Below, one piece after another: positions 1 to 7,963 of a DNA stretch of 64,000 nucleotides (position 1 is the stretch's first letter; every line of letters starts with the position of its first letter). Below the pieces are notes generated by a model. The model was not told the DNA's origin and searched no databases. It saw nothing but the letters and a program-made list of their open reading frames with translations. Made by a program: the position numbers and the translations under genes. Where the stretch lies: assembly GCA_020853575.1 (NCBI GenBank), contig JADYYP010000053.1, positions 62,001 to 126,000 of the forward strand, given 5' to 3'. Source of the stretch: Planctomycetota bacterium. GTDB taxonomy: Bacteria; Planctomycetota; UBA1135; GCA-002686595.

Positions 1-12
1 GCCCAGAGCGCC

Positions 13-1254
13 ATGCTGCGACGCCCGGTCCTGGTCATCGTCGTGGTTGCGCTGCTGTGCGCGATCTGGGGCGGTGCGTGGCTGGACTACCGAGCGCAAG
101 CGCGCTTGCACCGCGAGGAGTTCACGACCATGGGCGATGCGCTGGCCGCGGCCGCGCGTGGCTCGATCCAGCTGCTTTTTCGCGGCGGTCGGTACGATCC
201 CGAGGAGCTCCAGGGCGCGATCGCGGAACTGCGCGATGGCTTGCGGCTCGAGCATGTCAGGCTCGAAGCCCAGGGCGCGCTCATGGCACAGGCGCCCAGC
301 GATCCTCCGGAACTCGATGCGACGGTGCCCTTCGAGCTCTCGTTCGAGGCCCTTCACCCGCGCGTCGGGGGTCGCCATGGACCAGGTCCCCCCGGACTGA
401 CCGAAGCTCCGCGGAGTCCGCTGCGGCTGTGCATCAGGCTCTCGCGTGCGACGTTGGAGCGGCGCCTGCGGGCCGATCTCGCGCGCTTCGTGGGATTGGC
501 GTTGGCCTTGACGATCGTCCTGACTGTCTCGCTTTTTGCCTGGTCGGTCCGTGAGCGCTCCTTGCGATTGGCACTCGAGCTCGGCCGGACGCAGGAACAG
601 CTGCGCGGCGTCGACTTCCTGGGACGGCTCGGCGCCGGTCTGGCGCACGAGACGCGCAATCCTCTGGGGCTGGTCCGCGGATTCGCCCAGCAGTTGGCCG
701 ACGGAAGCGCTGCAGCGGCCCGAACGCGGGCGATCGGCGAGACGATCGTGGACGAGGTCGACCGCACCGTTGCGCGCCTCGACGAATTCCTGCTGCTCAG
801 CCGGCCGGCCCGTCTGCGGCGCGAGCCGTTCGAGCTCCACGACCTCGTGCAGGAGCTCGTGCGCCTGCTCGAGCCCGATCTCGCATCCGTCGAAGCGAGC
901 ATCGAGCTCGCGCCATTCACGCTCGCGGTCGACGCCGATCGAGAACAGGCGCGGCGGCTCTTCATGAACCTGCTGCTCAACGCGGTCCAGGCGGTCGAGC
1001 GGCGCGGGCGGGTTCGCATCGAGCTGGTGAGCGCGCGAGACGTGCACCAGGTGCGCATCGTCGACGACGGACCGGGCGTTCCCGATGAGTTGCGCGCGAC
1101 GCTCTTCGAGCCCTACGTCAGCGGGCGCCGCGGCGGCAGCGGACTCGGCCTAGCGATCGCGCGGCGCATCGCGTTCGAGCACGGCTGGTCGCTGGCCCAC
1201 GAACCCAACACCCCACGCGGTGCGACGTTCATCGTCACACTTCCTCGAGCATGA
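13..1254 (+). CDS. Membrane sensor histidine kinase
   Basis: Sensor kinase of a two-component system, 413 residues. A hydrophobic segment at about residues 5-24 and a second at about 159-178 bracket a roughly 130-residue extracytoplasmic domain, so the signal is probably sensed outside the membrane. The HisKA motif LAHETRNPLG places the phosphorylated histidine at H212. The C-terminal ATPase domain shows the N box (NLLLNAVQAV), G1 (DDGPGVP) and G2 (GSGLGLAIARRI). The stop codon overlaps the start of the sigma-54 response regulator by ATGA, so the two are translationally coupled partners. The reading frame is open to the window edge, so an upstream start cannot be excluded, but the charged-then-hydrophobic N-terminus fits a start here. 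The sensed signal is unknown; the two-TM plus NtrC-partner arrangement resembles ZraS-like kinases. Confidence 0.9.
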   Translation: MLRRPVLVIVVVALLCAIWGGAWLDYRAQARLHREEFTTMGDALAAAARGSIQLLFRGGRYDPEELQGAIAELRDGLRLEHVRLEAQGALMAQAPSDPPELDATVPFELSFEALHPRVGGRHGPGPPGLTEAPRSPLRLCIRLSRATLERRLRADLARFVGLALALTIVLTVSLFAWSVRERSLRLALELGRTQEQLRGVDFLGRLGAGLAHETRNPLGLVRGFAQQLADGSAAAARTRAIGETIVDEVDRTVARLDEFLLLSRPARLRREPFELHDLVQELVRLLEPDLASVEASIELAPFTLAVDADREQARRLFMNLLLNAVQAVERRGRVRIELVSARDVHQVRIVDDGPGVPDELRATLFEPYVSGRRGGSGLGLAIARRIAFEHGWSLAHEPNTPRGATFIVTLPRA

Positions 1255-2558
1255 CCCGCGTCGACCTGAGCGTGCTCGTCGTCGACGACGACGCCGGATA
1301 TCGCGAGCTCCTGGGCGGGTACTTGGGTGCGCGCTACCAGCACGTCGCCACCGCAGCGAGCGGGGAAGAGGCGCTGGAGTTCCTCTCGCGACACGCGGTC
1401 GACTTGATGTTGCTCGACATGCGCATGCACGGGATCGGCGGACTGGGAGTCTTGGAGTCGTTGGCGAAGAGCGAAAAGGCGCCGATCGTGCTCGTTCTGA
1501 CGGCCCACGCCGAGCTGGACGACGCCGTGCGCGCGATGAAGCTGGGAGCGCGCGACTACCTGCGCAAGCCGATCGATCTGTCGGAGCTCGGCGCGCTGAT
1601 CGACGAGCACCTCGGTCGGACCTCGCTGGCACGAGCTCGAGCGGACCTCGAGCTTCCCGAGGAGCTGGTCGCCGAGTCTCCCGCCATGCGCGAATTGCTC
1701 GGGGAGCTCGAGCGCGTCGCGCGCAGCGACGTCGCCGTCCTCGTCACCGGAGAGAGCGGAACCGGAAAGGAAGAACTCGCGCGCCTGTTGCACACACTCA
1801 GTCCACGCGCAGCCAAGCCGCTCGTCGCGATCAACGTCACCGCACTGCCCGAAGCGTTGCTCGAGAGTGAGCTCTTCGGCTGCGTGCGCGGCGCGTTCAC
1901 CGGTGCGGACCGCGAGCGCGATGGAGTGCTGCGATCGGCGCACGGCGGGACCCTGTTCCTCGACGAGATCGGCGACATGCCACTCGCGGCGCAGCCCAAG
2001 TTGCTGCGCGTCCTGGAGGAGCGTGCCGTGAAGCGCGTGGGAGCGACGCACGCCGACGTCGTCGACTTCCGCTTGGTGTCGGCCACCCACCGAGACTTGG
2101 AGTCCGCGGTCGAGCAGGGCACGTTCCGACTCGATCTGTACTACCGCCTCGCGGTCGTCAAGCTGGAGCTGCCACCGCTGCGTGAGCGTCGCGAGGACAT
2201 CGTGCCGTTGGCGCGGCGGTTCCTGAAGGTCGACGGCCAGTCGCGCAAGGAACTCTCGCCGCGAGTGGCGGAGCTCTTCGATCGCTACGCGTGGCCGGGC
2301 AACATCCGCGAGCTGCGCAACGTGATCACGCGTGCGGCGATCCTCGCGCCCGGCGAGCGCATCTTGCCGGAGCACCTGCCACCCAACCTGCGAGATCCGC
2401 GCGGCGCGGAGCGCGTCGACCCGGGTCTAGAGGAGCTCGAACGGCGCGCCATCCTCGATGCGCTCGAGCGTCATGGCGGCAACCGCACGCATGCGGCGCG
2501 CGCCCTGGGAATCAGCCGGCGCACACTGCTCTACAAGCTGAAGGCGTTTCGCGGCTAG
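1251..2558 (+). CDS. Sigma-54-dependent NtrC-family response regulator
   Basis: Transcription activator of 435 residues that would drive sigma-54 promoters when phosphorylated by the upstream kinase. Receiver domain at residues 6-120, with the acidic pocket VDDD and phospho-acceptor D56 in LLDMRM. AAA+ domain at about 140-370 with Walker A GESGTGKE (167-174), the sigma-54 contact loop GAFTGA (214-219) and a Walker B region (GGTLFLDEIGDMP). A Fis-type helix-turn-helix forms the C-terminus (GNRTHAARALGISRRTLLYK). All signature elements are intact. It overlaps the kinase gene by four bases. I found no -24/-12 promoter in the window, so its targets are unidentified. Confidence 0.95.
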   Translation: MTRVDLSVLVVDDDAGYRELLGGYLGARYQHVATAASGEEALEFLSRHAVDLMLLDMRMHGIGGLGVLESLAKSEKAPIVLVLTAHAELDDAVRAMKLGARDYLRKPIDLSELGALIDEHLGRTSLARARADLELPEELVAESPAMRELLGELERVARSDVAVLVTGESGTGKEELARLLHTLSPRAAKPLVAINVTALPEALLESELFGCVRGAFTGADRERDGVLRSAHGGTLFLDEIGDMPLAAQPKLLRVLEERAVKRVGATHADVVDFRLVSATHRDLESAVEQGTFRLDLYYRLAVVKLELPPLRERREDIVPLARRFLKVDGQSRKELSPRVAELFDRYAWPGNIRELRNVITRAAILAPGERILPEHLPPNLRDPRGAERVDPGLEELERRAILDALERHGGNRTHAARALGISRRTLLYKLKAFRG

Positions 2559-2570
2559 CGTCGCGCCGCG

Positions 2571-3644
2571 TCAGCCGAGCAAGCGCGCGAGGAGCTCGCG
2601 TTCGAGAGCGAGGTCCCAACGCACGGTGCCGAGCTCCTCGACCAGCACGAATCGCGGGCTGCCGTCGCGGGTCTTCTTGTCGCTGCGCATGGCGACGATC
2701 AGCGCGCCGGGATCGAGGAGCACAGCGTGTTTCGCGCGCAGCTCGGCCAGCGAGCGCGGCAGTCCGAGCGTCGCGAGCAGACGCTCGACGCGCTCGGGCA
2801 ATGTCGCGTCACGCAGCAGCCCGAGCTCGCGGCTGGCGTGCAGGGCGAGCGCGACACCGACCCCCACGGCAACTCCGTGGGGCACCGTCCCGTATCCGGC
2901 GACGTGCTCGATCGCGTGCGCGAAGGTGTGGCCCAGGTTGAGCACCTTGCGCGGGCCGCTCTCGCGCTCGTCGGAGACCACCACGCGCGCCTTGGTACGA
3001 ACGCAATCCGCGATGCACTCGACCAAGCTCGGCTCGTCGCGCGCGAGGAGCGCGCCCGCGGTCTGCTCGAGCCGCTCGAACGCCTCGGCACCGGCGATCA
3101 CGGCGGTCTTGACGACTTCGCCGAGTCCGCAGGCGAACTCGCTCGCATCGAGCGTCGCCAAGTAGCGCGTGTCGGCGAACACCGCGCGCGGTTGGTGGAA
3201 CGCGCCGACCAGGTTCTTGCCTTCGGGCAAGTTGACCGCGGTCTTGCCGCCGACCGAGGCGTCGACCATGGCCAAGAGGGTGGTCGGGCACTGGACGCTC
3301 GCGATGCCGCGCATGTAGAGCGCCGCCGCGAGGCCCGCCAGGTCGAGCGTCGCTCCGCCACCCAGCGCCACCACCGTCGACCCACGGTCCAGGCCGGACT
3401 GCGCCATCAACGACAAGAGCCACTCGAGCTCGCTGAATTCCTTGGCGCTCTCTCCAGGGCCGACGACCACCAGCGCTGCCTGCGCGACGTGCACGAGCAA
3501 CGGCTCGGCGCGCTCGACCACGTTCTGGTCGACGACCAGCAGCGAGCGGCCGGACGTGGCGCTCGCGACTTCGTGGCGCACGTCAGGGCCGATCCGCACC
3601 TCGTAGGGCGGGTCGAGCTCGACTCGAACACGCGCGCCGTGCAT
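2571..3644 (-). CDS. aroB: 3-dehydroquinate synthase
   Basis: Second enzyme of the shikimate pathway, converting DAHP to 3-dehydroquinate using NAD and a divalent metal; cytoplasmic. The 357-residue length is normal for the family. The glycine-rich NAD-binding segment VALGGGATLDLAGLAA, the conserved SVGGKTAVNLPEGKNLVGAFHQP region (written here in part, with the K and N substrate contacts present), and the metal-binding LNLGHTFAHAIE are all visible. It starts one base after the stop of the upstream membrane-protein gene, so it is the last gene of a three-gene operon. It is convergent with the response regulator gene. Confidence 0.95.
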   Translation of the reverse strand: MHGARVRVELDPPYEVRIGPDVRHEVASATSGRSLLVVDQNVVERAEPLLVHVAQAALVVVGPGESAKEFSELEWLLSLMAQSGLDRGSTVVALGGGATLDLAGLAAALYMRGIASVQCPTTLLAMVDASVGGKTAVNLPEGKNLVGAFHQPRAVFADTRYLATLDASEFACGLGEVVKTAVIAGAEAFERLEQTAGALLARDEPSLVECIADCVRTKARVVVSDERESGPRKVLNLGHTFAHAIEHVAGYGTVPHGVAVGVGVALALHASRELGLLRDATLPERVERLLATLGLPRSLAELRAKHAVLLDPGALIVAMRSDKKTRDGSPRFVLVEELGTVRWDLALERELLARLLG

Positions 3645-3645
3645 C

Positions 3646-5004
3646 TCAGGTCGCGACCGACTTCTCGCGCCGCGCGCGGCGCCGGCGGATCAACTCTTGG
3701 TCGAGCTCGCGGCTCTTCACGCTGTCGCGCCGCAGCAAGATCCAGAACAGCACCACCAGGCCGAGGCACACGCTGGCGACGACGGCCAACACCAAGTTGA
3801 GCGTCTTGTCCTTGGGCGTCACGTAGGGCGTGAGCGAGGTGAGCACGAAGTGCGGCGCGCGGCGCGTGCCTCCGACCGCCTCGTACTCGAACATGCGCAG
3901 GAAGTACCCGGTCGCGGTGCATTCACTGCCGATGCCGAAGCCAGGGTTGGGCACGAGCGCCGAGAAGTAGATCACCGGATTGTCGGTGCGCAGCCACTCG
4001 CCCGAGCCGATCCAGCCCAGCGTGAGGTCGTCGACACGCGCGGGGTTCTCCTTCTGCCTCTGGCGCCAGATGGCTTGCATGCGCGCCGGAGGAATGCGCA
4101 GCGGTACCGCGAAGAAGCGCGCTGGATCGGCCGAGAGCTGCTGCATCGTCGCCGTGTCGAGCTCGCGCGCGACGCTCCAGTCGATCTTGGTTTGGTCGAC
4201 GTCGCGCACGTAGCTGACCAGCCGCCAGTACTCGCGTCGCGACTCGGTCGAGCTGTCGTCGAAAGCCTCGTCGCGCACCTCGAAATCCGAGGGTGCGATC
4301 GCCGTGACTCTGCCGATGGCCGGGTAGGAACGATAGGCGCGCGGGCCGACGACCAACGGACCCTCGGCCCACAGCCCGTTCGACTCCTCCGCGTAGTTCT
4401 TGAGGAACAATCCCTCGAGCATCACGAAGTCGTCGGTGCCGAACTCGTAGTCGACGCCCTTGGCGAACGCGAAGTAGGCCGTCGAGCCGTCCTCGAGCTG
4501 CAATCTGCCGCGGTAATGCCCGCCGACCGTGTCGCTCGGCGGGAACTGCAACATCGACATCACGGTGCCGCGCAGGCGGAAGATGCGACCGCGTTGCGCG
4601 CTCGAGTCGCGGGCGAGCTCGGCCGCGTGCGCGGCGTCGAGGTCCGCGCCCTCCATGGCAGAGAAGTGGATCGCGTTGTAGAGCTTCGAGTCGTCGAGCG
4701 CGATCGCCAGCGCGTCGGACTCGAGCAGTGAGCGCTCCTCGCGCGTCGCGTCCTTGGCCTTGGCGCGATACTCGTCGACGCGCAGCGTGGGCTTGACCAC
4801 CTCGACCGACGCGACCTCCTCCGCGGGCGCGGTCGGCGGCTGCTTGCGGCCCAGACCGCCGCCCAACATCTGCCACGCGAGGCCGCCGATCACGGCGACC
4901 ATCACCACGCCCATGATGATCAGCTTGCGCTTCTCGCGCTCGGTGAACAGCACGTCGGGGGAGACCGCGGTCTCGTTGGGCTTGTTCGACGTCTTGAACT
5001 TCAT
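3646..5004 (-). CDS. Membrane protein of unknown function between amidotransferase and aroB
   Basis: Protein of 452 residues, not assigned to a family. A hydrophobic segment at about residues 27-46 and another near the C-terminus (LVLAVVASVCLGLVVLFWIL) flank a large hydrophilic domain, followed by a basic tail (RRRRARREK). This suggests a large domain held outside the membrane between two anchors. The start at 5004 is chosen because its ATGA overlaps the stop of the upstream amidotransferase; the frame extends much further upstream, but that part is the shadow of the amidotransferase gene and is arginine-rich low-complexity sequence. The function is unknown; co-transcription with aroB need not mean a shikimate role. 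Confidence 0.8.
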   Translation of the reverse strand: MKFKTSNKPNETAVSPDVLFTEREKRKLIIMGVVMVAVIGGLAWQMLGGGLGRKQPPTAPAEEVASVEVVKPTLRVDEYRAKAKDATREERSLLESDALAIALDDSKLYNAIHFSAMEGADLDAAHAAELARDSSAQRGRIFRLRGTVMSMLQFPPSDTVGGHYRGRLQLEDGSTAYFAFAKGVDYEFGTDDFVMLEGLFLKNYAEESNGLWAEGPLVVGPRAYRSYPAIGRVTAIAPSDFEVRDEAFDDSSTESRREYWRLVSYVRDVDQTKIDWSVARELDTATMQQLSADPARFFAVPLRIPPARMQAIWRQRQKENPARVDDLTLGWIGSGEWLRTDNPVIYFSALVPNPGFGIGSECTATGYFLRMFEYEAVGGTRRAPHFVLTSLTPYVTPKDKTLNLVLAVVASVCLGLVVLFWILLRRDSVKSRELDQELIRRRRARREKSVAT

Positions 5005-5762
5005 GCGCGAGATGCTCCTACCACCGCGGCGTGTTCCGGGTACCGACGCCGCACGGCGCGCGAGGCCGCGGCGAACACCAGCGCGCGGAACAGGCGATCC
5101 TGCGGCGAACCCTCGGCGGCCAGCTCGGGATGCCACTGCACGCCGACCGCGAACGGCAGCTCGGGAGATTCGATGGCTTCGATCAGGCCTTCGTCGTCGT
5201 GCGCGCAGGCGCGCCAGCCGCGGCCGAGACCGCGGACCGCTTGGTGGTGGCGTGAAACCACCTCGACCTCGTCCAGCTCGAGCACCCGGCCGAGGAACGA
5301 CCGCGGATCGAGCGTGACCTTGTGCAGCACCCCGCCGGAGTGCGCGCGCCGCCCGGGGCGATCCTCGGGCAAGTGCTGGTACAGCGCTCCTCCGCCGACC
5401 AGCCCGAAGAGCTGCATGCCGTAGCAGATGCCCAGCATCGGCAACTGGAGTTCGAGCGCCGCGCGCACCAACTCGAAATCGAAGTCCTGCTTGGCGCTCG
5501 GGACGGGTCGGGCGGCGGGGTGCGTCGGCTCCAGCCCCAAGCGCGCGGTGTCGAAGTCGTCGCCTCCGGAGCACACCAGTCCGTCGACGCGCTCGAGCAA
5601 GCGTCGCACGTCACTCGGGCCGCCGACCGGCGGGATCACCAGCGGGATGCCGCCGGCCTTGAGCAGCGCTTCGGCGTAGCGGTTCTTGAGCACGACCCCC
5701 GGGGACTCGCCGGGTGTCAGCTCGCCGTTGATCGCGATCAGGGGGCGTTCACCGTGCAGCAT
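5001..5762 (-). CDS. Class I glutamine amidotransferase-like hydrolase (peptidase C26)
   Basis: Gamma-glutamyl-gamma-aminobutyrate hydrolase (PuuD)-type protein of 253 residues, expected to hydrolyse a gamma-glutamyl amide bond in the cytoplasm. The nucleophile elbow GICYGMQ and the catalytic His-Glu pair in VQWHPELA are present, giving a complete Cys-His-Glu triad. The N-terminal KNRYAEALLKAGGIPLVIPP is typical of the family. No other putrescine-degradation (puu) genes are nearby, so the true substrate is uncertain; an agmatinase-like gene lies about 0.7 kb upstream on the same strand. A TAGGAT hexamer lies nine bases before the ATG and no Shine-Dalgarno is seen, suggesting a leaderless message. 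Confidence 0.85.
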   Translation of the reverse strand: MLHGERPLIAINGELTPGESPGVVLKNRYAEALLKAGGIPLVIPPVGGPSDVRRLLERVDGLVCSGGDDFDTARLGLEPTHPAARPVPSAKQDFDFELVRAALELQLPMLGICYGMQLFGLVGGGALYQHLPEDRPGRRAHSGGVLHKVTLDPRSFLGRVLELDEVEVVSRHHQAVRGLGRGWRACAHDDEGLIEAIESPELPFAVGVQWHPELAAEGSPQDRLFRALVFAAASRAVRRRYPEHAAVVGASRA

Positions 5763-5771
5763 GCAACGCAG

Positions 5772-5777
5772 ATCCTA
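5772..5777 (-). promoter_or_regulatory. Candidate -10 hexamer of leaderless amidotransferase gene
   Basis: TAGGAT read on the minus strand, nine bases upstream of the ATG at 5762, which would place transcription start at or next to the start codon. No convincing -35 element is visible. Confidence 0.4.
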
Positions 5778-5852
5778 CTGCGACGGGCCGCAAACGCGGC
5801 GCGCCGGAGCCCGGGGAGCAGGACTCCGGCGCGCGCTTCTGGCCGCGCAGCG

Positions 5853-6428
5853 TCAGCGCAGGACGCGCACGATCAGCGGGTAGCTCCAGCGCTCGCCGTT
5901 GGCCGCGCGCAGCGCCGCGATCAACATCAGGACGACCTTGGCGATCGGCAGCGCGATGCTCAGCGGGATGCCGATCAGGCAGCACAGGACCAGCGGCACC
6001 GCGGCGCACTGCCAGAACAAGATGTTGAGCTGGAAGTTGAGCGCCTCCTTGCCGTGGAAGTCGACTTCGCGGTCCTCGTCCTTCTTCACGAGCCACACCA
6101 CGGTGGTCGCGATCACGCCCACGAACAGGAACGACATGCCGATGTCGAGCAGCCCGACCAGGTGGCACGCCATGGCCCAGGCGTGGTTGGGGCGCGGCGC
6201 GTCGCTGGGAGCGCGGAACGGCGCGGATCCCGGAGGCTGCGGCGGTGGAGCGCTGGATGCGCCGCTGGTGGGGGCGCTCGGCGGGGGCGGCGGAGGCGCT
6301 GCCGCGGGAGCCGGCTGAACCGGAATCGCGTGGGCGCGATCGTCGGCGCGCGCAGGCTCGGCGCGCACCTCGATCGGCGGCGGAACGTCGGACGGCATCG
6401 GACCAGGGGGCGGCAACTCGGGGTTCAT
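5853..6428 (-). CDS. DUF4870 membrane protein with proline-rich N-terminus
   Basis: Protein of 191 residues. Residues 1 to about 75 are rich in proline and alanine and probably unstructured. The rest matches the DUF4870 (Tic20-like) pattern: a first transmembrane helix (MACHLVGLLDIGMSFLFVGV), the conserved DFHGKEALNFQ segment, then two further hydrophobic helices. Members are small integral membrane proteins without an established biochemical role. It sits 52 bases upstream of the agmatinase-like gene's end on the same strand and may be a single-gene unit. Confidence 0.8.
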   Translation of the reverse strand: MNPELPPPGPMPSDVPPPIEVRAEPARADDRAHAIPVQPAPAAAPPPPPPSAPTSGASSAPPPQPPGSAPFRAPSDAPRPNHAWAMACHLVGLLDIGMSFLFVGVIATTVVWLVKKDEDREVDFHGKEALNFQLNILFWQCAAVPLVLCCLIGIPLSIALPIAKVVLMLIAALRAANGERWSYPLIVRVLR

Positions 6429-6480
6429 CGTGGCGCCGCCCTACAGTCCACCTCGCGGGCCGTTACCCGCGGAGCGTTGC

Positions 6481-7521
6481 CTAGCGTCGGGTCGCGAGCG
6501 CGACGCCGAGCATGCAGTAGAACAGGCGCGCGCCGACCATCGCGTCCCAGCTGTCCTCGTCGTCGCTGGCAGCGCCTGGATTGACCTCGTTGAGATCGAG
6601 CCCGACCACGCGCCGGCCCGAGCTCGCCAGCTCTTCGAGCCAGGCCAGGGCCTCACCCCAACTCAAGCCACCCGGCACCGGCGTGCCTGTGTTGGGGCAC
6701 AACGACGGGTCGAGCCCGTCGATGTCGAACGAGACGTAGACCTGCGCGGGCAGCTCGGCGATGTGGGCCCGCATGCGCTGGCGCATCCCCGCACCGGCCA
6801 TGCGCAGGCTCGACCACTCGCGGTCGAACACGTTGACGATGCGGCCGCGCGAGTTGCGGATGCGCTCGAACTCCTCTTCGCAGAAGTCGCGGATGCCGAC
6901 CTGGGCGAGCTTCCGTACGCGCGGCAGCTTGCGCACGACGTTGTCCATGATCGATGCGTGCGACCACTCGAAGCCCTCGTACTCGACGCGCAGATCGGCG
7001 TGCGCGTCGAAGTGCAACACGCCGAAGTCGTCGAAGCGCTCGGCGCAAGCTTGGATCGCGCCGAAGGGCGTGGAGTGGTCGCCCCCCAGGAGCGCGGGCA
7101 ACTTGCCGCGCTCGAGGATGGCATGCGTCGCGGCGCGCACGATCGCGTTGAGCTCGTCGCCGATGGCGTTGACGCGGCGCAGTGCATCTTCGAGCTCGAC
7201 CTCGCCGGCGATCGCGCCGCCGCGCTCGATGATGCGGTCCGCCAGCTCGGACGCCTCGCGGTTGAGCTCCGCGACGCGTGGATCGCTGGCGAGCATGGCG
7301 ATCCCGCGCTCGTAGGGTCGTCCGGTGAGCGCATCGAACAGGTCGACCTGGCGGCTGGCGCGCAAGATGGCCTGCGGGCCGCGCCAGGCTCCCTTGCGGT
7401 ACGAGGCGGTGGCGTCGAAGGGCACCGGGAGCACGTGGACCTCGGCCGCGTCGAAGTCGACCGGCAGACCGTAGATGCCGCTGTCGGGGAGCGCTGCCGC
7501 GTTGGGATCGAAGTGCGTCAT
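6481..7521 (-). CDS. Agmatinase / ureohydrolase-family enzyme
   Basis: Binuclear-manganese ureohydrolase of 346 residues, most likely hydrolysing agmatine to putrescine and urea, though other guanidino substrates are possible. The three metal-ligand motifs are intact: LLGGDHSTPFG, HFDAHADLR and SFDIDGLDPS. The ATG at 7521 gives a family-typical N-terminus (GIYGLPVDFDAAEVHVLPVP); the longer open frame upstream is arginine-rich and not protein-like. It is divergent from nrdAB, sharing the long intergenic region. Substrate assignment within the arginase/agmatinase/guanidinobutyrase family cannot be settled by eye. Confidence 0.88.
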   Translation of the reverse strand: MTHFDPNAAALPDSGIYGLPVDFDAAEVHVLPVPFDATASYRKGAWRGPQAILRASRQVDLFDALTGRPYERGIAMLASDPRVAELNREASELADRIIERGGAIAGEVELEDALRRVNAIGDELNAIVRAATHAILERGKLPALLGGDHSTPFGAIQACAERFDDFGVLHFDAHADLRVEYEGFEWSHASIMDNVVRKLPRVRKLAQVGIRDFCEEEFERIRNSRGRIVNVFDREWSSLRMAGAGMRQRMRAHIAELPAQVYVSFDIDGLDPSLCPNTGTPVPGGLSWGEALAWLEELASSGRRVVGLDLNEVNPGAASDDEDSWDAMVGARLFYCMLGVALATRR

Positions 7522-7754
7522 GGGGGCGGGGATCTTGTGGCGCGCGACCTGGCGCGGCAACCGCGGCTGGATTTTGCTGCCCGTGCGCGCGCTCGCCGGC
7601 GCGGGCCGTTTTCCCGGGCCGCCGTCCCGGTGCGCGCGAGGGCGCCCGCTGCTGGCTCTAACGACTTGTCTCGCAGCACGTTGCGCCGGCCGAAAAGCGC
7701 TTGACCTGGGGCCCCGCGAGGTTCCACGCAAGGCCGCCACCAGCGGCGCGACGC

Positions 7755-7770
7755 CTACTACATGTTGGGG
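7755..7770 (+). promoter_or_regulatory. NrdR box 1 upstream of nrdAB
   Basis: The 16-mer CTACTACATGTTGGGG carries every core position of the published NrdR consensus (CwAnATnTwG; here CTACATGTTG at 7758-7767). NrdR is the ATP-cone repressor of ribonucleotide reductase genes. The second box starts exactly 32 bp downstream, the known tandem geometry. Site assignment is by inspection only. Confidence 0.7.
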
Positions 7771-7781
7771 GTGATTGCTCC

Positions 7782-7811
7782 TTGATCCACTAGAAGTGGT
7801 GCCGCTAGCAT
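7782..7811 (+). promoter_or_regulatory. Candidate nrdAB promoter
   Basis: TTGATC at 7782-7787 and TAGCAT at 7806-7811 are separated by 18 bp, a sigma-70-like arrangement, with NrdR box 2 between them. The predicted leader to the nrdA start is about 145 bases; apart from high GC I see no further element in it. The rest of the gap back to 7522 holds no gene that I can support. Confidence 0.45.
7787..7802 (+). promoter_or_regulatory. NrdR box 2 upstream of nrdAB
   Basis: The 16-mer CCACTAGAAGTGGTGC matches the NrdR consensus less well (core CTAGAAGTGG), but it contains a 5-bp dyad CCACT/AGTGG and lies 32 bp from box 1. It occupies the spacer between the candidate -35 and -10, so a bound repressor would block the promoter. 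Confidence 0.6.
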
Positions 7812-7963
7812 CCCGCCCCGCTCGCGGGGGCCGCTCGCAAAAGACCTCCCCCGCGCCGCGCCTTGGCCCCCCGCCCGTGAGTGTGGCGCTGTCCACGCCA
7901 CCGCCCGTCCATCCGCTCTTACGCCCTGCCCTCAGCGCGCTGCCGCACCAGCGCAAAGGCCCC

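Noticed and set aside
5005-5574. N-terminal extension of the membrane-protein gene by 190 residues
   Set aside because: It lies wholly inside the amidotransferase gene in another frame and is low-complexity; the ATGA overlap marks the real start.
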